A stretch of DNA of 42,657 nucleotides from Microbacterium sp. (GCF_003248605.1 NZ_QFPF01000030.1:1-42657), one strand, 5' to 3'; shown: positions 1 to 9,594, counted from the first letter of the stretch. Notes: a model not told the origin generated them from the letters alone. Program-made: numbers and translations.

Positions 1-1134
1 CCAGCGCCCGGGGCGCAGCCCGTTGCGGTCGAGCGTCGCGCCCACGAGCGTGCCGTCCGTGAAGATCAGCGCGGCGGGGCCGTCCCAGGGCTCCATCTGC
101 ATGGAGTGGTACTCGTAGAATGCGCGCAGCTTGGGGTCGATGTCGGGCTGCTTCTCGTACGCCTCGGGCACCATCATCATGATGGCGTGCGGCAGGCTGC
201 GCCCCGTCAGCGTCAGCAGCTCGAGCACCTCGTCGAACGATGCGGAGTCGCTCGAGCCGGGCGTGCAGATCGGCAGCAGAGGCTTGACGTCGCCGAGCAG
301 CTGGGACTCGAGCTGCGACTGGCGGGCACGCATCCAGTTGCGGTTGCCGTTGACCGTGTTGATCTCGCCATTGTGTGCGAGCATGCGCAAGGGCTGCGCG
401 AGCGGCCACGACGGGAACGTTTTGGTCGAGTAGCGCGAGTGCACGACCGCGAGCTCGGATGCGAACCGCTCGTCCTGCAGGTCCGGGTAGAAGGGCTCCA
501 GCTGCAGCGTCGTGACCATGCCCTTGTAGCCGAGGGTGCGGCACGAGAGCGAGACGAAGTAGGCGTCGAGTTCGCGGCGCGCGCGCTTGCGCAGACGGTA
601 CACACGGCGGTCGAGCTCGATGCCCGAGAGCGCCGGCGCCGATCCGGAGGCGGGACGCGAGACGAAGAGCTGCTCGAATGCGGGGCGGGCGGCATGCGCC
701 AGCTTGCCGAGGTTGCTCTCGTCGGTGGGCACCTCGCGCCACCCGAGCACGACGAGGTTCTCGCTCGCCGCGATCTTCTCGACACCGTTCTTCAGAGCGA
801 TGCGCTCGTCATCGTCGAGGGGCAGGAACGCCATGCCGACGGCGTACTCGCCGACGGGCGGAAGATCGAACTCGACGACGGCCCGGAGGAAGGCATCCGG
901 AATCTGCGTCAGGATTCCCGCGCCATCTCCGGTTCCCGCGTCGGAGCCGATGGCCCCGCGGTGCTCGAGATTGCGCAGCGCCGTCAGCGCCAGGTCGACG
1001 ATGTCGTGACCGGGCGTTCCGCGCAGCGTCGCGACCATGGCCAGACCACACGCGTCCTTCTCGAACGCGGGGTTGTACATGCCCTGCTTCGCGGGGAGGG
1101 AGCTGCGGTCGCCGATAAGAGGGCTCGCGGCCAT
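1..1134 (-). CDS. gltB: Glutamate synthase large subunit, N-terminal part (cut by window edge)
   Basis: This is the first 378 codons of the large subunit of NADPH glutamate synthase, which turns glutamine plus 2-oxoglutarate into two glutamates. The translation starts [12 protein letters not shown] and reaches the class II amidotransferase signature [10 protein letters not shown]. The Cys at residue 29 would become the N-terminal nucleophile after removal of a short propeptide, as in the family. [26 protein letters not shown] sequence follows and is typical of the glutaminase domain. The ATG has a good upstream GAGGA. The FMN and iron-sulfur domains lie outside the window. It follows lgt by 53 bp on the same strand, the usual actinobacterial order after trpCBA-lgt. 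Confidence 0.95.
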   Translation of the reverse strand, partial: MAASPLIGDRSSLPAKQGMYNPAFEKDACGLAMVATLRGTPGHDIVDLALTALRNLEHRGAIGSDAGTGDGAGILTQIPDAFLRAVVEFDLPPVGEYAVGMAFLPLDDDERIALKNGVEKIAASENLVVLGWREVPTDESNLGKLAHAARPAFEQLFVSRPASGSAPALSGIELDRRVYRLRKRARRELDAYFVSLSCRTLGYKGMVTTLQLEPFYPDLQDERFASELAVVHSRYSTKTFPSWPLAQPLRMLAHNGEINTVNGNRNWMRARQSQLESQLLGDVKPLLPICTPGSSDSASFDEVLELLTLTGRSLPHAIMMMVPEAYEKQPDIDPKLRAFYEYHSMQMEPWDGPAALIFTDGTLVGATLDRNGLRPGRW

Positions 1135-1187
1135 TTCAACCGTCCTCACTGGGTGTTTCTACATGGGACGACGTCGGCCCGGCTGCG

Positions 1188-2189
1188 TTACTTCGCGGCG
1201 ACTGTGCTTGTGGCCGTTGCCCCGCTCTTCGGTTCGTTCGCGGGCGGTTCGCTCACGTCCACGAACTCCGTGGTGTCCTGCGATTGTACCCCCTCCCCCG
1301 TCGGCGACCACTCTCGGCCGTCGCTGTAGGGGCCGGGCTCGCGCCCCGGGTGGCGGCGCTTCTGCACGAAGATGATGATGAGGCCGAACACGACGCCGGC
1401 GATGGCAGCCCAGACGTTGGTGCGGATGCCGAGGAAGATCTCGCTGGGATCGATGCGGATCGACTCCCACACGATGCGCCCCGCGCCGTACCACACGAGG
1501 TACAGGCCGAACAGGCGCCCCCACTGCATACGCAGCCCGCGCCCGGCCCAGAACAGCACGATCACGCCCGCCACGTTCCAGATCACCTCGTACAGGAAGG
1601 TGGGGTGGAAGAGGGTGTCGGGTGCGAGCCCCGGGGGGAAGGCGGTGTTGTCGGCGTCGATCTCGAGGCCCCACGGCAGATCGGTGGGCAGCCCGAAGAG
1701 CTCCTGGTTGAACCAGTTGCCGAAGCGTCCCATGGCCTGTGCGAGCAGCAGACCGGGCGCCAGGGCGTCGGCGAACGACCAGAACCGGATGCCCGTCCAG
1801 CGGCATCCGAGCCACGCTCCCACAGCGCCGCCCATGAGGGCGCCGTAGATGGCTATTCCGCCCTCCCAGATGAAGAAGACCGCCCAGATGTTGGTGCCCT
1901 CGCCGAAGTAGAACCCCGGGTGGGTGAGCACGTGGTAGATGCGCGCGCCGATGATCGCGAGCACGACGGCGGGCAGGGCGACATCGAGCACGACCCAGGG
2001 CTCGGCTCCGCGCTTGGTGAGCCGGTGATTCGTGATCAGGGTCGCCGCGATGATGCCCGCGATGATGCACAGGGCGTAGAAGTGGATGCGCAGCGGCCCG
2101 ATGTCGATGTAGCTGACCGAGGGGCTCGGGATGCTGGCCAAGACCTGGGTGGTGGCGCTCGTCAGGTCGTGCGGAAACGCGAAGGGCAT
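1188..2189 (-). CDS. lgt: Prolipoprotein diacylglyceryl transferase
   Basis: Lgt is the polytopic membrane enzyme that transfers diacylglycerol from phosphatidylglycerol to the lipobox cysteine of prelipoproteins. The 333-residue product has the family signature GRFGNWFNQELFG at residues 154-166 and several hydrophobic segments (about 35-55, 68-83, 101-128 and two or three more near the C-terminus). Residues 292-333 form a charged, low-complexity cytosolic tail. The open frame runs further upstream to 2294, but that part is arginine-rich and overlaps trpA. The ATG giving MPFAFPHDL, 10 bp after the trpA stop, is the sensible start. The trpA-lgt-gltB order is conserved in Actinobacteria. Confidence 0.96.
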   Translation of the reverse strand: MPFAFPHDLTSATTQVLASIPSPSVSYIDIGPLRIHFYALCIIAGIIAATLITNHRLTKRGAEPWVVLDVALPAVVLAIIGARIYHVLTHPGFYFGEGTNIWAVFFIWEGGIAIYGALMGGAVGAWLGCRWTGIRFWSFADALAPGLLLAQAMGRFGNWFNQELFGLPTDLPWGLEIDADNTAFPPGLAPDTLFHPTFLYEVIWNVAGVIVLFWAGRGLRMQWGRLFGLYLVWYGAGRIVWESIRIDPSEIFLGIRTNVWAAIAGVVFGLIIIFVQKRRHPGREPGPYSDGREWSPTGEGVQSQDTTEFVDVSEPPANEPKSGATATSTVAAK

Positions 2190-2199
2190 GCCTGCGAGT

Positions 2200-3006
2200 C
2201 TAGTCAGCCGCGACGGCTGTTCCTCGGCGCGTGCCCGCGGCGAGGTCGCGGGCCACCCGGGCCAGGCGCGGCACTCCGCCATCGCGCAGCGCACGCACGA
2301 GAGCCGTTCCCACGATCGCCCCGTCGGCGTAGTCGAGCACGCCCGCCACCTGATCCGGGGTCGAGATGCCGATGCCGACGCACGCGCGTGTCGCGCCGCG
2401 ATCTCGGAGACGGCCGACGAGCGTGCGCGCGGCGGCGTCGAGTTCCGCGCGCTCGCCGGTGATGCCCATCGTCGAGACGGTGTAGACGAAGCCCGTCGAG
2501 TTCTTCACGACGAGGTCGAGGCGGTCATCGCTCGACGTCGGTGCGGCAAGGAACACACGGTCCAGTCCCGTGCGGGTGCTCGCGGCGATCCACTCTCCGG
2601 CCGCCTCGGGCGTGATGTCGGGCGTGATCAGACCGGCCCCGCCGGCGGCGGCCAGGTCATCGGCGTACCGATCGACGCCGTACTGCCACACCGGGTTCCA
2701 ATAGGTCATCACGAGCACGGGCACGTCCACCCGACTCGTGATCTCACGGATCGCGGGAAAGAGGTCGCGCAGTCGGAAGCCGTTCGCGAGGGCCGCGACG
2801 GTGGCCTCCTGGATGACCGGACCGTCCATGACGGGGTCGCTGTACGGAGGGCCCAGTTCGAGGATGTCGGCGCCTGCCTCCGCGAGGGCGACGGCGGCGT
2901 CGATGCTCGTCTGCAGGTCGGGATACCCGATCGGGAGGTAGCCGATGAAGGCCCCCCGCCCTTCGGCTTCGGCCTTGGCGATCGCCGCCTCGACGGGCGA
3001 CGTCAC
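2200..3006 (-). CDS. trpA: Tryptophan synthase alpha chain
   Basis: The 268-residue alpha subunit cleaves indole-3-glycerol phosphate to indole and glyceraldehyde 3-phosphate, and the indole is channelled to TrpB. Family catalytic acids are present as Glu50 and Asp61 in the stretch [14 protein letters not shown]. The GI-type phosphate-binding segment near residue 212 ([12 protein letters not shown]) and the ALVRAL segment near the end also fit a TIM-barrel TrpA. The start is GTG, inside a 4-base GTGA overlap with the trpB stop, so translation is probably coupled to trpB. The length is normal for the family. Confidence 0.97.
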   Translation of the reverse strand: MTSPVEAAIAKAEAEGRGAFIGYLPIGYPDLQTSIDAAVALAEAGADILELGPPYSDPVMDGPVIQEATVAALANGFRLRDLFPAIREITSRVDVPVLVMTYWNPVWQYGVDRYADDLAAAGGAGLITPDITPEAAGEWIAASTRTGLDRVFLAAPTSSDDRLDLVVKNSTGFVYTVSTMGITGERAELDAAARTLVGRLRDRGATRACVGIGISTPDQVAGVLDYADGAIVGTALVRALRDGGVPRLARVARDLAAGTRRGTAVAAD

Positions 3007-4253
3007 AGCTTCTGTCCTTCGCCCCTGGCGGCGTCCGCGGGGCCGGGATCGGCATCCCCGTCGTCGTACAGTCCGAAATACCTCGCGGCGGTGTCCATGT
3101 CCTTGTCGCCCCGGCCGGAGAGGTTCACCGCGATGAGCGCGTCGGGACCCAGCTCGCGCCCGATCCGCAGGGCGCCGGCGAGCGCGTGGGCGGACTCGAT
3201 CGCGGGGATGATGCCCTCGGTCTCGGACAGCAGGCGCAGCGCCTGCATCGCCTCGTCATCGGTCGCGGGGATGTAGTCGGCGCGACCGATCGAAGCAAGC
3301 CACGCGTGTTCGGGGCCCACACCGGGGTAGTCCAGTCCTGCCGAGATCGAGTGGGATTCGATCGTCTGCCCGTCCTCGTCCTGCAGCACGAAGGTCTTCG
3401 CACCGTGCAGCACACCCGGCCGTCCGCGCCCGATGGACGCGGCATGGCGCGGCGTGTCCACGCCGTCGCCGGCCGCCTCGACGCCGTACAGGCGCACCTG
3501 CGCGTCGTCGAGGAAGGCATCGAACATGCCGATCGCGTTGGATCCGCCGCCCACGCAGGCGACGACCGCGTCGGGCAGTCTGCCCACCTCGTCGAGCAGC
3601 TGCGCTCGGGCTTCGTCCCCGATGACCTTCTGGAAATCACGGACCATCGCGGGGAACGGGTGCGGACCCGCCGCGGTGCCGAAGATGTAGTTGGTCGTCT
3701 CGACGCTGGCCACCCAGTCTCGGTAGGCCTCGTTGATCGCGTCCTTGAGGGTGCGCGAGCCGGTGGTCACCGGCACGACCTCTGCGCCCAGCAAACGCAT
3801 CCGCGCGACGTTCAGTGCCTGGCGCTGCGTGTCGACCTCGCCCATGTAGATCGTGCACTCGAAACCGAAGAGCGCCGCGGCCGTGGCCGTGGCGACGCCG
3901 TGCTGACCTGCGCCGGTCTCGGCGATGACGCGGGTCTTGCCCAGCCGCTGCGTGAGCAGGGCCTGGCCGAGCACGTTGTTGATCTTGTGGGACCCGGTGT
4001 GGTTGAGATCCTCGCGCTTGAGGAAGATGCGGGCGCCGCCCGCGTGCGCGGCGAACCGCGGTACCTCGGTGAGAGCCGAGGGGCGGCCTGCGTATGAGTG
4101 CAGGAGGCGCGCGAACTCGGCGCCGAAGGCCGGGTCGGCCATGGCCGCCTCGTACACGGCGGTCAGCTCGTCGATCGCGGCGATGAGCGACTCGGGCATG
4201 AACCGCCCGCCGAACTCGCCGAAGAAGGGACCGCTGGCCTCGCGCAGGCTCAC
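3003..4253 (-). CDS. trpB: Tryptophan synthase beta chain
   Basis: This PLP enzyme condenses indole with L-serine to give tryptophan in the alpha2-beta2 complex. The 416 residues begin with the usual [11 protein letters not shown] segment. The PLP-binding lysine is Lys90 in [10 protein letters not shown], followed by [14 protein letters not shown] and the phosphate-binding glycine loop [10 protein letters not shown]. It is a standard TrpB1. The start is GTG within a GTGA overlap with the trpC stop. A short variable tail after the LSGRGDKD motif ends in AARGEGQKL. Confidence 0.97.
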   Translation of the reverse strand: MSLREASGPFFGEFGGRFMPESLIAAIDELTAVYEAAMADPAFGAEFARLLHSYAGRPSALTEVPRFAAHAGGARIFLKREDLNHTGSHKINNVLGQALLTQRLGKTRVIAETGAGQHGVATATAAALFGFECTIYMGEVDTQRQALNVARMRLLGAEVVPVTTGSRTLKDAINEAYRDWVASVETTNYIFGTAAGPHPFPAMVRDFQKVIGDEARAQLLDEVGRLPDAVVACVGGGSNAIGMFDAFLDDAQVRLYGVEAAGDGVDTPRHAASIGRGRPGVLHGAKTFVLQDEDGQTIESHSISAGLDYPGVGPEHAWLASIGRADYIPATDDEAMQALRLLSETEGIIPAIESAHALAGALRIGRELGPDALIAVNLSGRGDKDMDTAARYFGLYDDGDADPGPADAARGEGQKL

Positions 4254-5059
4254 GCGGTCGCTCCCTGGTCGCGGAGCGCATCGCGCTCTGTCGCCGCCAG
4301 GAAATCCCGGAGCGTGGCGATCGGGTCGTTGGTCACGAGGGCCTCCCCCACCAGCACCACGTCGGCGCCGGCTCGTCGGTAGTGCGCCACGTCCTCCGGG
4401 CGCAGCACGGCGGACTCGGCGACCTTGATCGCGCCCGCGGGAATGCGCTCCGCGAGGCGTCCGAACAGGTCGCGATCGAGCTGGAACGTCGAGAGATCGC
4501 GGGCGTTGACACCGATCACGCGAGCGCCCAGCTGCGCGGCCCGGTCGACCTCGTCGGCGGAGTGCGCCTCCACCAGAGGAGTCATTCCGAGATCGAGGAT
4601 CAGAGCGTGCAGCCGCTCGAGCGTGGGCTGATCGAGCGCGGCGACGATCAGAAGGACGAGGTCCGCGCCGGCCGCGCGCGCTTCGACCACCTGATACGGC
4701 GTCGCGATGAAGTCTTTCCGAAGCACGGGCAGCGATACTGCGGACCGCACCGCCTCGAGGTCGGCGAGGCTGCCTTTGAACCGGCGCTGCTCGGTCAGCA
4801 CGCTGATGGCGCTCGCCCCGCCCCGCTCGTAGAGTCCCGCCTGATGCGCGGGGTCGGGGATGTCGGCGAGATCGCCGCGCGAGGGGCTCGCGCGCTTGAC
4901 CTCGGCGATGATGCGCACGATGTCGGCGGGGGCGAGGGCTTCGAGGGCGTCACGGGCGGGCGGCTGTGCGAGGGCGGCGCGCTCGACGTGTGCGAGCGAA
5001 CGACTCGCCTCGCGGGTGCGGGAATCCTCGACGGCGCCGGCCATGAGGTCGGCGAGCAT
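4250..5059 (-). CDS. trpC: Indole-3-glycerol phosphate synthase
   Basis: The enzyme decarboxylates and closes the ring of carboxyphenylaminodeoxyribulose phosphate to indole-3-glycerol phosphate. The 269 residues show the expected motifs in order: [15 protein letters not shown] (catalytic lysine), [36 protein letters not shown] and VGEALV. It is a monofunctional TrpC with no fused TrpF. The ATG lies 2 bp after the stop of the small HGxxPAAW gene, which indicates one transcript. trpE, trpD, trpG and trpF are not in this window. Confidence 0.96.
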   Translation of the reverse strand: MLADLMAGAVEDSRTREASRSLAHVERAALAQPPARDALEALAPADIVRIIAEVKRASPSRGDLADIPDPAHQAGLYERGGASAISVLTEQRRFKGSLADLEAVRSAVSLPVLRKDFIATPYQVVEARAAGADLVLLIVAALDQPTLERLHALILDLGMTPLVEAHSADEVDRAAQLGARVIGVNARDLSTFQLDRDLFGRLAERIPAGAIKVAESAVLRPEDVAHYRRAGADVVLVGEALVTNDPIATLRDFLAATERDALRDQGATA

Positions 5060-5061
5060 GC

Positions 5062-5292
5062 TCAGTGCTCTTTCGGCGTGTACTTGGAGCCGCCCACGCC
5101 GTAGCCCGCGCGCGCCATGATCCAGCCCACGAGAGCTCCGACGACCAGCAGCCCGGCCGAGGCCCAGACCAGCCAGGGAAGATCGAAGAAATAGGCCACC
5201 GTGCCGATGGTGACGGCGACGAGCATGATGACGACGGCGGTCCAGGCGGCGGGCGAGTGTCCGTGACCGGGGTCGGCGATGTCGTTGCTCAT
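5062..5292 (-). CDS. Small HGxxPAAW-type membrane protein of the trp cluster
   Basis: This 76-residue protein has the motif HGHSPAAW at residues 10-17, followed by two hydrophobic helices at about 18-35 and 40-60 and a polar tail ending in KYTPKEH. It matches the actinobacterial HGxxPAAW family, which is normally found directly upstream of trpC. The biochemical role is unknown. Its position suggests a link with tryptophan biosynthesis or its regulation at the membrane. A clear AGGAG sits 4 bases before the ATG, and a TAGACT -10-like hexamer lies further upstream, so it may head a trpCBA transcript. Confidence 0.85.
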   Translation of the reverse strand: MSNDIADPGHGHSPAAWTAVVIMLVAVTIGTVAYFFDLPWLVWASAGLLVVGALVGWIMARAGYGVGGSKYTPKEH

Positions 5293-5319
5293 GGGACTCC
5301 TTCGATCGACAACCGCTTC

Positions 5320-5325
5320 AGTCTA
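5320..5325 (-). promoter_or_regulatory. Candidate -10 element for the HGxxPAAW-trpCBA transcript
   Basis: TAGACT on the minus strand fits the actinobacterial TANNNT -10 pattern. It lies 27 bases before the ATG at 5292, which also has a strong AGGAG. I see no convincing -35. It falls in the 88-bp gap between two trp genes, the largest break inside this cluster. A secondary promoter here would let trpCBA be expressed apart from the his genes upstream. Confidence 0.35.
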
Positions 5326-5380
5326 TCGGGCGATGCCGCGCTGCCGCGCGCCTGCCGCACCTCGCCGATGCACGATCCGA

Positions 5381-5989
5381 TCAGCGGGTGGGATCGGTGC
5401 CGTGGCTCAGGTCGTCCCACGAGTCGATGGCGTCGAGCGTCCCGGCGTCCTCCGCGCCGGGGGCGGGCGCAGAGCGCGGTGAGTCCGTGCGGTACCGGCG
5501 TCCGGAGGCACGCCAGCGGTGCGCCGTGGCGAGCACGACGCCGCCGGCGCCGGCCAGTACCACGGCGCAGACGAGCGCGATCGCGGGCCACACACCCGCG
5601 CTGATCGACGCGACGAGCTGGGCGATCGCGGGCTCCCCGGCGATTCCGGTGGCCTCCGTCACCGTCGCCGCCACGGTGCCGATCGGAGGATCGACGGCGA
5701 CGGGGGCGATCAGGATCACGAGCAGGATGCCGAGCGCGAGCGCCAGCGCGCCGAAGATCGTGCCGAGCACCCGGCCGGCGATCGAAAGTGCACCTCCGAC
5801 GGCGAGGGCCGCCAGCGCGAGCGGCGCGAGAACCGGCACCGCGGCGGCACCCGCGACCTCGAGCGCGGCATCCGGGCTCTCGCGCAGCGAGACGCTCACC
5901 CAGGTCTGCGTCGATGCGATGAGCAGCATCGCGCCGGTGGCCAGAATCGCGAGGATCGCGGTGGTGCGACCCCGACGCGCACCCTTCAC
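5381..5989 (-). CDS. Trp biosynthesis-associated membrane protein
   Basis: The 202-residue membrane protein has hydrophobic segments at about 11-27, 51-71, 78-96 and 134-155, and the early TQTWVSV motif (residues 27-33) typical of the TIGR02234 / Trp_oprn_chp family. In Mycobacterium tuberculosis the homologue (Rv1610) sits between trpE and trpC. Here it directly follows hisI with a GTGA overlap and no trpE. The molecular function is unknown. The open frame extends upstream to 6247, but that part is an arginine-rich shadow of hisI, so I chose the overlapping GTG (VKGARRGR) as start. The C-terminal 45 residues are polar and probably cytosolic. Confidence 0.88.
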   Translation of the reverse strand: MKGARRGRTTAILAILATGAMLLIASTQTWVSVSLRESPDAALEVAGAAAVPVLAPLALAALAVGGALSIAGRVLGTIFGALALALGILLVILIAPVAVDPPIGTVAATVTEATGIAGEPAIAQLVASISAGVWPAIALVCAVVLAGAGGVVLATAHRWRASGRRYRTDSPRSAPAPGAEDAGTLDAIDSWDDLSHGTDPTR

Positions 5990-6375
5990 GCGTTCGCCGC
6001 CGGCATGCGGGTCACCGGGTGCAGGTCGTCCGCGTCGAAACAGGTGCGGTCGCCGGTGTGACAGGCGGCACCGACCTGCTCGACGCTGATCAGGAGGGCG
6101 TCGCCGTCGCAGTCGAGCCGGGCTCCGCGCACGAGCTGCACGTGGCCCGAAGTGTCGCCCTTGCGCCAGTACTCGCCGCGCGACCGCGACCAGTACGTGA
6201 CGCGGCCGCTGGTGAGTGTTCGGCGCAGGGCCTCGGCATCCATCCACGCGAGCATGAGGACTTCGCCCGTGTCGTGCTGCTGCACGATGGCGGGAGCAAG
6301 CCCCCCCTCCCCGAAGACGACCCGGGCGATGCGCGCCTCGACGTCGTCGCCGTCGGATGCTGTCGAATCGGTCAT
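5986..6375 (-). CDS. hisI: Phosphoribosyl-AMP cyclohydrolase
   Basis: The enzyme hydrolyses the adenine ring of PR-AMP, the third step of histidine synthesis. The 129-residue product has the metal-site aspartates Asp88, Asp90 and Asp92 in DCDGD, and the zinc cysteines Cys89, Cys105 and Cys112 ([10 protein letters not shown]). It is the monofunctional type. HisE is a separate gene nearby. The start overlaps the hisF stop by ATGA and the stop overlaps the next gene by GTGA, so this is a tightly coupled operon. Confidence 0.96.
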   Translation of the reverse strand: MTDSTASDGDDVEARIARVVFGEGGLAPAIVQQHDTGEVLMLAWMDAEALRRTLTSGRVTYWSRSRGEYWRKGDTSGHVQLVRGARLDCDGDALLISVEQVGAACHTGDRTCFDADDLHPVTRMPAANA

Positions 6376-7136
6376 GCGCGCACCTCGATCCCGTCGGCGC
6401 TCAGCGCCGCCTTGACGTCGCCGACGGTCAGCTGCCCCGAGTGGAACACGCTGGCCGCGAGCACGGCGTCCGCACCCGCGCGGATGGCCGGGGCGAAATC
6501 GCCGACCGCACCGGCACCCCCGGAGGCGATGACAGGGACGCTGGAGACCTCGCGCATCAGCGCGACGAGCTCGAGATCGAAGCCCGCCTTCGTCCCGTCG
6601 GCGTCGATGGAGTTCACCAGCAGTTCGCCGGCGCCGCGCTCGATGGCCTCGCGGGCCCAGGCGAGGGCGTCCAGAGTGGTCGCCGTGCGTCCGCCGTGGG
6701 TGGTGACGACGAATCCGGACTCGGTGTCGGGCGAGCGCTTGACATCGAGCGAGAGCACGAGGACCTGGGCACCGAAGCGGTCGGCGATCTCGTCCAGCAG
6801 CGCGGGGCGGGCGATCGCGGCGGAATTGACCCCGATCTTGTCGGCGCCCACCGACAGCAGACGTGCCACGTCGTCGGCGGTGCGCACTCCCCCTCCCACG
6901 GTCAGGGGGATGAAGACCTGCTCGGCCGTGCGCCGCACGACGTCGTACGTCGTCGCCCGCTCATCGACAGTGGCGGTGACATCGAGGAACGTGATCTCGT
7001 CGGCGCCCTGATCGAAGTACAGCTTCGCGAGTTCGACGGGATCGCCCATGTCGCGCAGGTTCTCGAAGTTCACGCCCTTCACCACGCGCCCGGCGGCAAC
7101 GTCCAGACACGGGATGACGCGACACACGAGGCTCAT
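6372..7136 (-). CDS. hisF: Imidazole glycerol phosphate synthase, cyclase subunit
   Basis: HisF uses ammonia supplied by HisH to convert PRFAR into imidazole glycerol phosphate and AICAR. The 254 residues begin [13 protein letters not shown], with the catalytic aspartate at Asp12. The second catalytic aspartate is in VLSLDVKR near residue 131. GGGVRT and ASGGAGA phosphate-binding loops are present. The open frame continues upstream to 7256 into hisG, but the conserved start and the 2-bp gap after hisG fix the ATG at 7136. hisH and hisA are outside this window. Confidence 0.97.
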   Translation of the reverse strand: MSLVCRVIPCLDVAAGRVVKGVNFENLRDMGDPVELAKLYFDQGADEITFLDVTATVDERATTYDVVRRTAEQVFIPLTVGGGVRTADDVARLLSVGADKIGVNSAAIARPALLDEIADRFGAQVLVLSLDVKRSPDTESGFVVTTHGGRTATTLDALAWAREAIERGAGELLVNSIDADGTKAGFDLELVALMREVSSVPVIASGGAGAVGDFAPAIRAGADAVLAASVFHSGQLTVGDVKAALSADGIEVRA

Positions 7137-7138
7137 GA

Positions 7139-7981
7139 TCACAGCCTCGCGGCGTGGATGGCGGTGACGAGGATCGCGCGGGCGCCGATCGCGTAGAGGG
7201 AGTCCATCACGCGGTTCACACCCTTCCGGGCGACCATCACGCGCACGGCGACCCATTCGGGGTCGCGCAGCGGAGAGATCGTCGGCGACTCGATGCCGGG
7301 GGCGAGCGCGACGGCGTCGTCGATGAGCGCGGCGGGCAGGTCGTAGTCGACCAGCACGTATCGGCGCGCGACCATGACGCCGCGCAGCCGGCGCAGGAGC
7401 GTCTGGGCGCCGTCCGCGTCCTGGTTGGGGCCGCCGATCAGCACCGCCTCGGACTGCAGGATGACAGGGCCGAAGATCTCGAGCCCTGCCTGACGAAGCG
7501 TCGTGCCGGTCGACACGACGTCGGCGACGGCATCCGCAACGCCCAGACGGACGGCGGATTCGACCGCGCCGTCGAGCGGCACCAGGTCGACCGCGACGCC
7601 GTGCTCGTCGAGGAATCCGTCGACGAGGCCGGGGTAGGCCGAGGCGACGCGCAGCCCCTCGAGGTCGGAGAGGTCGGTGAAACGGCCGGGAGGGCCGGCG
7701 AAGCGGAAGGTCGAGTCGCCGAAGCCGAGCGCCTCGATCTCGCGTGCGCGTCCGCGCACATCCAGCAGCAGATCGCGGCCGGTGATGCCGACATCGAGCG
7801 CGCCGGAGCCGACGTAGGTGGCGATGTCCCGGGGGCGGAGGTAGAAGAACTCGACGTCGTTCTGCGGGTCGATGACGTGCAGATCCTTGGAGTCGCGGCG
7901 GCCGGTGTACCCGGCCTCGGCGAGCATCTCGGCGGCGGTTTCGGCGAGCGAGCCCTTGTTGGGCACGGCGATGCGCAGCAT
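7139..7981 (-). CDS. hisG: ATP phosphoribosyltransferase (long form)
   Basis: HisG joins ATP and PRPP in the first committed step of histidine synthesis and is the usual target of histidine feedback. The 280 residues begin [12 protein letters not shown]. The PRPP-binding segment [15 protein letters not shown] is present, and the C-terminal part has the length of the long form with a regulatory HisG_C domain. No hisZ is needed for this form. No strong ribosome binding site is visible before the ATG. The gene lies 43 bp downstream of hisE and is probably co-transcribed. Confidence 0.96.
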   Translation of the reverse strand: MLRIAVPNKGSLAETAAEMLAEAGYTGRRDSKDLHVIDPQNDVEFFYLRPRDIATYVGSGALDVGITGRDLLLDVRGRAREIEALGFGDSTFRFAGPPGRFTDLSDLEGLRVASAYPGLVDGFLDEHGVAVDLVPLDGAVESAVRLGVADAVADVVSTGTTLRQAGLEIFGPVILQSEAVLIGGPNQDADGAQTLLRRLRGVMVARRYVLVDYDLPAALIDDAVALAPGIESPTISPLRDPEWVAVRVMVARKGVNRVMDSLYAIGARAILVTAIHAARL

Positions 7982-8024
7982 GTCGGCGGTGCTTTCGGTT
8001 CGGATGTCGGGGGGACGGGGCGCG

Positions 8025-8288
8025 TCAGAGATGTCGGTAGACGTCGGCGGGCGAGAGGCCCTTCGCGAGCATGAGCACCTGCAGGTGGTACAGCAACTGC
8101 GAGACCTCTTCGGCCGTCGCCTCCTGCGACTCGTACTCGGCCGCCATCCAGACCTCGGCCGCCTCTTCGACGATCTTCTTGCCGATCGCGTGCACCCCTC
8201 GATCGAGCTGGGCGACGGTTCCCGATCCCTCGGGGCGCTCCGCGGCCTTGGCCGCGAGCTCCGCGAACAGCTCGTCGAAAGTCTTCAC
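8025..8288 (-). CDS. hisE: Phosphoribosyl-ATP pyrophosphatase
   Basis: HisE removes pyrophosphate from PR-ATP, step two of histidine synthesis. The 87-residue all-alpha protein has the MazG-like metal motif [14 protein letters not shown] followed by [15 protein letters not shown]. The start is GTG. There is no Shine-Dalgarno sequence, but a TANNNT hexamer ends six bases before the GTG, so the mRNA is probably leaderless. It seems to be the first gene of a hisEGFI transcript. Confidence 0.94.
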   Translation of the reverse strand: MKTFDELFAELAAKAAERPEGSGTVAQLDRGVHAIGKKIVEEAAEVWMAAEYESQEATAEEVSQLLYHLQVLMLAKGLSPADVYRHL

Positions 8289-8294
8289 CCTGCC

Positions 8295-8300
8295 AGGTTA
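8295..8300 (-). promoter_or_regulatory. Candidate -10 element giving a leaderless hisE transcript
   Basis: TAACCT on the minus strand matches TANNNT, and exactly six bases (GGCAGG) separate it from the GTG start of hisE. This spacing places transcription start at, or within a base or so of, the start codon, the standard geometry of leaderless actinobacterial mRNAs. No -35 is obvious. Confidence 0.45.
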
Positions 8301-8341
8301 CCGGCTCGATCCGGGCGCGTGCGTCGCTCGGGCCTGCGCGG

Positions 8342-8896
8342 TCAGTGGGTGAGGATGCTGAGGAGGATGACGATCAGCCCGAGACCCGTGGTGGCGAGCA
8401 CACCGAGGATCCGCCAGTACCACGGGCTGCGGTTGCGGGCGGCGTTGGCGTAACCGATGAGCGCGAGCAGGACGACGCCGCTGCCGAGCGCGAGGAGGTA
8501 TGCGGTCCACTCGTCGACGAGGCCGGCGACGCCGAAACCGAGGAGGACGGCGGGCACGAGCATCGCGAGCAGCATCCCCGACGCGTGGCGTGCGCCCGAG
8601 CGGATCGCGGTTCCCACGCTCTCTCCCCGCCCGTGCGTCGGGGATCGACTCGCGACGACGGCGGCGTAGACGTGGCAGAGCCAGAAGACGAACACCGTGC
8701 CGACGACGAAGAGGAGGACGTCGAGGTCGGTGTCCTCCTCGGCCGCCACGGCGATGAGGGCGGTGACCAGCACGACCCCGTAGATGCCGTGTTCGCCGCT
8801 GTAGGCATCGAGCACGACCCGCGCGGGTCGCGTGAGCCTCGCCGCGCGGGAGGAGACGACGCGTGCGGGCTGCGGGTCGGGGGACGGCGCGCTCAT
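8342..8896 (-). CDS. Integral membrane protein of unknown function
   Basis: I do not recognise this 184-residue protein. It has about five hydrophobic helices (roughly 37-52, 58-82, 107-126, 131-150 and 162-182) and a polar N-terminus with SRAARLTRPARVVLDAYSGEHGIYG. Acidic residues follow the first helix (AAEEDTDLD). Two starts are possible: GTG at 8902 and ATG at 8896. I prefer the ATG because an AGGG lies eight bases before it. It follows rpe by 18 bp and is probably in the same transcript. A gap of 53 bp then precedes hisE. No motif suggests an enzyme or a known transporter. Confidence 0.75.
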   Translation of the reverse strand: MSAPSPDPQPARVVSSRAARLTRPARVVLDAYSGEHGIYGVVLVTALIAVAAEEDTDLDVLLFVVGTVFVFWLCHVYAAVVASRSPTHGRGESVGTAIRSGARHASGMLLAMLVPAVLLGFGVAGLVDEWTAYLLALGSGVVLLALIGYANAARNRSPWYWRILGVLATTGLGLIVILLSILTH

Positions 8897-8914
8897 GCGC
8901 ACGACCCTACCGAC

Positions 8915-9580
8915 TCAGTGGGCGTGCCTTGCGGCACCCGCGCGCAACGCCGCGATGGCGGCCGCAGGATCCGACGCGCCGAACACCGCGGAGCCCGCGA
9001 CGAAGGTGTCGGCACCGGCCTCGGCCGCCTGCGCGATCGTCGACTCTCCGATGCCGCCGTCGACCTGCAGCCAGACCGCGGAGCCCCGGCGCCGGGCCTC
9101 GTCGGCCAGCGCGCGCAGCTTGGGCATCGTCTCGGGCATGAAGGACTGCCCGCCGAACCCCGGCTCGACGGTCATCACGAGGATCTGGTCGAATTCGTCG
9201 AGCACCTCGAGCAGCCCTTCCACGGGCGTGCCGGGCTTGACGGCCACGCCCGCGCGCGCGCCGATCTCGCGCAGACGCCGGGCGAGTGCCACCGGCGATG
9301 CGGCGGCCTCGAGGTGAAAGGTCACGGACGCCGCGCCGATCTCGGCATAGCCGGGCGCCCACCGTTCGGGGTCGTCGATCATGAGGTGCACATCCAGGGG
9401 CACGGGGGTCGTCGCCTGGATACGCTCGACCATCTGCGGTCCGAAGGTGAGATTGGGCACGAAGTGGTTGTCCATCACGTCGACGTGCACGAAGTCCGCG
9501 GCCGCGATGCGGGCGAGCTCCGCCTGGATGTTCACGAAATCGGCGGCGAGGATGCTGGGGTTGATGCGGGGCGTCGGCAC
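8915..9580 (-). CDS. rpe: Ribulose-phosphate 3-epimerase
   Basis: This enzyme interconverts ribulose 5-phosphate and xylulose 5-phosphate in the pentose phosphate pathway. The 221 residues carry the full set of family motifs: NPSILAADF, HVDVMDNHFVPNLTFG (metal His and Asp), DVHLMIDDP, MTVEPGFGGQSFM and LQVDGGI. The start is GTG with no usable spacing to a Shine-Dalgarno sequence. A GATAAT hexamer six bases upstream suggests leaderless translation. It is divergent from glsA with 26 bp between the start codons. Confidence 0.96.
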   Translation of the reverse strand: MPTPRINPSILAADFVNIQAELARIAAADFVHVDVMDNHFVPNLTFGPQMVERIQATTPVPLDVHLMIDDPERWAPGYAEIGAASVTFHLEAAASPVALARRLREIGARAGVAVKPGTPVEGLLEVLDEFDQILVMTVEPGFGGQSFMPETMPKLRALADEARRRGSAVWLQVDGGIGESTIAQAAEAGADTFVAGSAVFGASDPAAAIAALRAGAARHAH

Positions 9581-9586
9581 TCCCCC

Positions 9587-9592
9587 ATTATC
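9587..9592 (-). promoter_or_regulatory. Candidate -10 element giving a leaderless rpe transcript
   Basis: GATAAT on the minus strand differs from TATAAT by one base and ends six bases (GGGGGA) before the rpe GTG, so transcription would start at or next to the start codon. It lies only two bases from the -10 candidate of glsA on the other strand. Confidence 0.5.
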
Positions 9593-9594
9593 GC

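Noticed and set aside
106..1329. Long plus-strand frame of 407 codons over gltB and the lgt end
   Set aside because: It is the antisense of gltB. The translation is rich in Arg, Val and His with no family resemblance, as expected for GC-rich shadows.
7982..8024. Histidine leader peptide or T-box before hisG
   Set aside because: The 43-bp gap is too short and has no run of His codons or T-box sequence.
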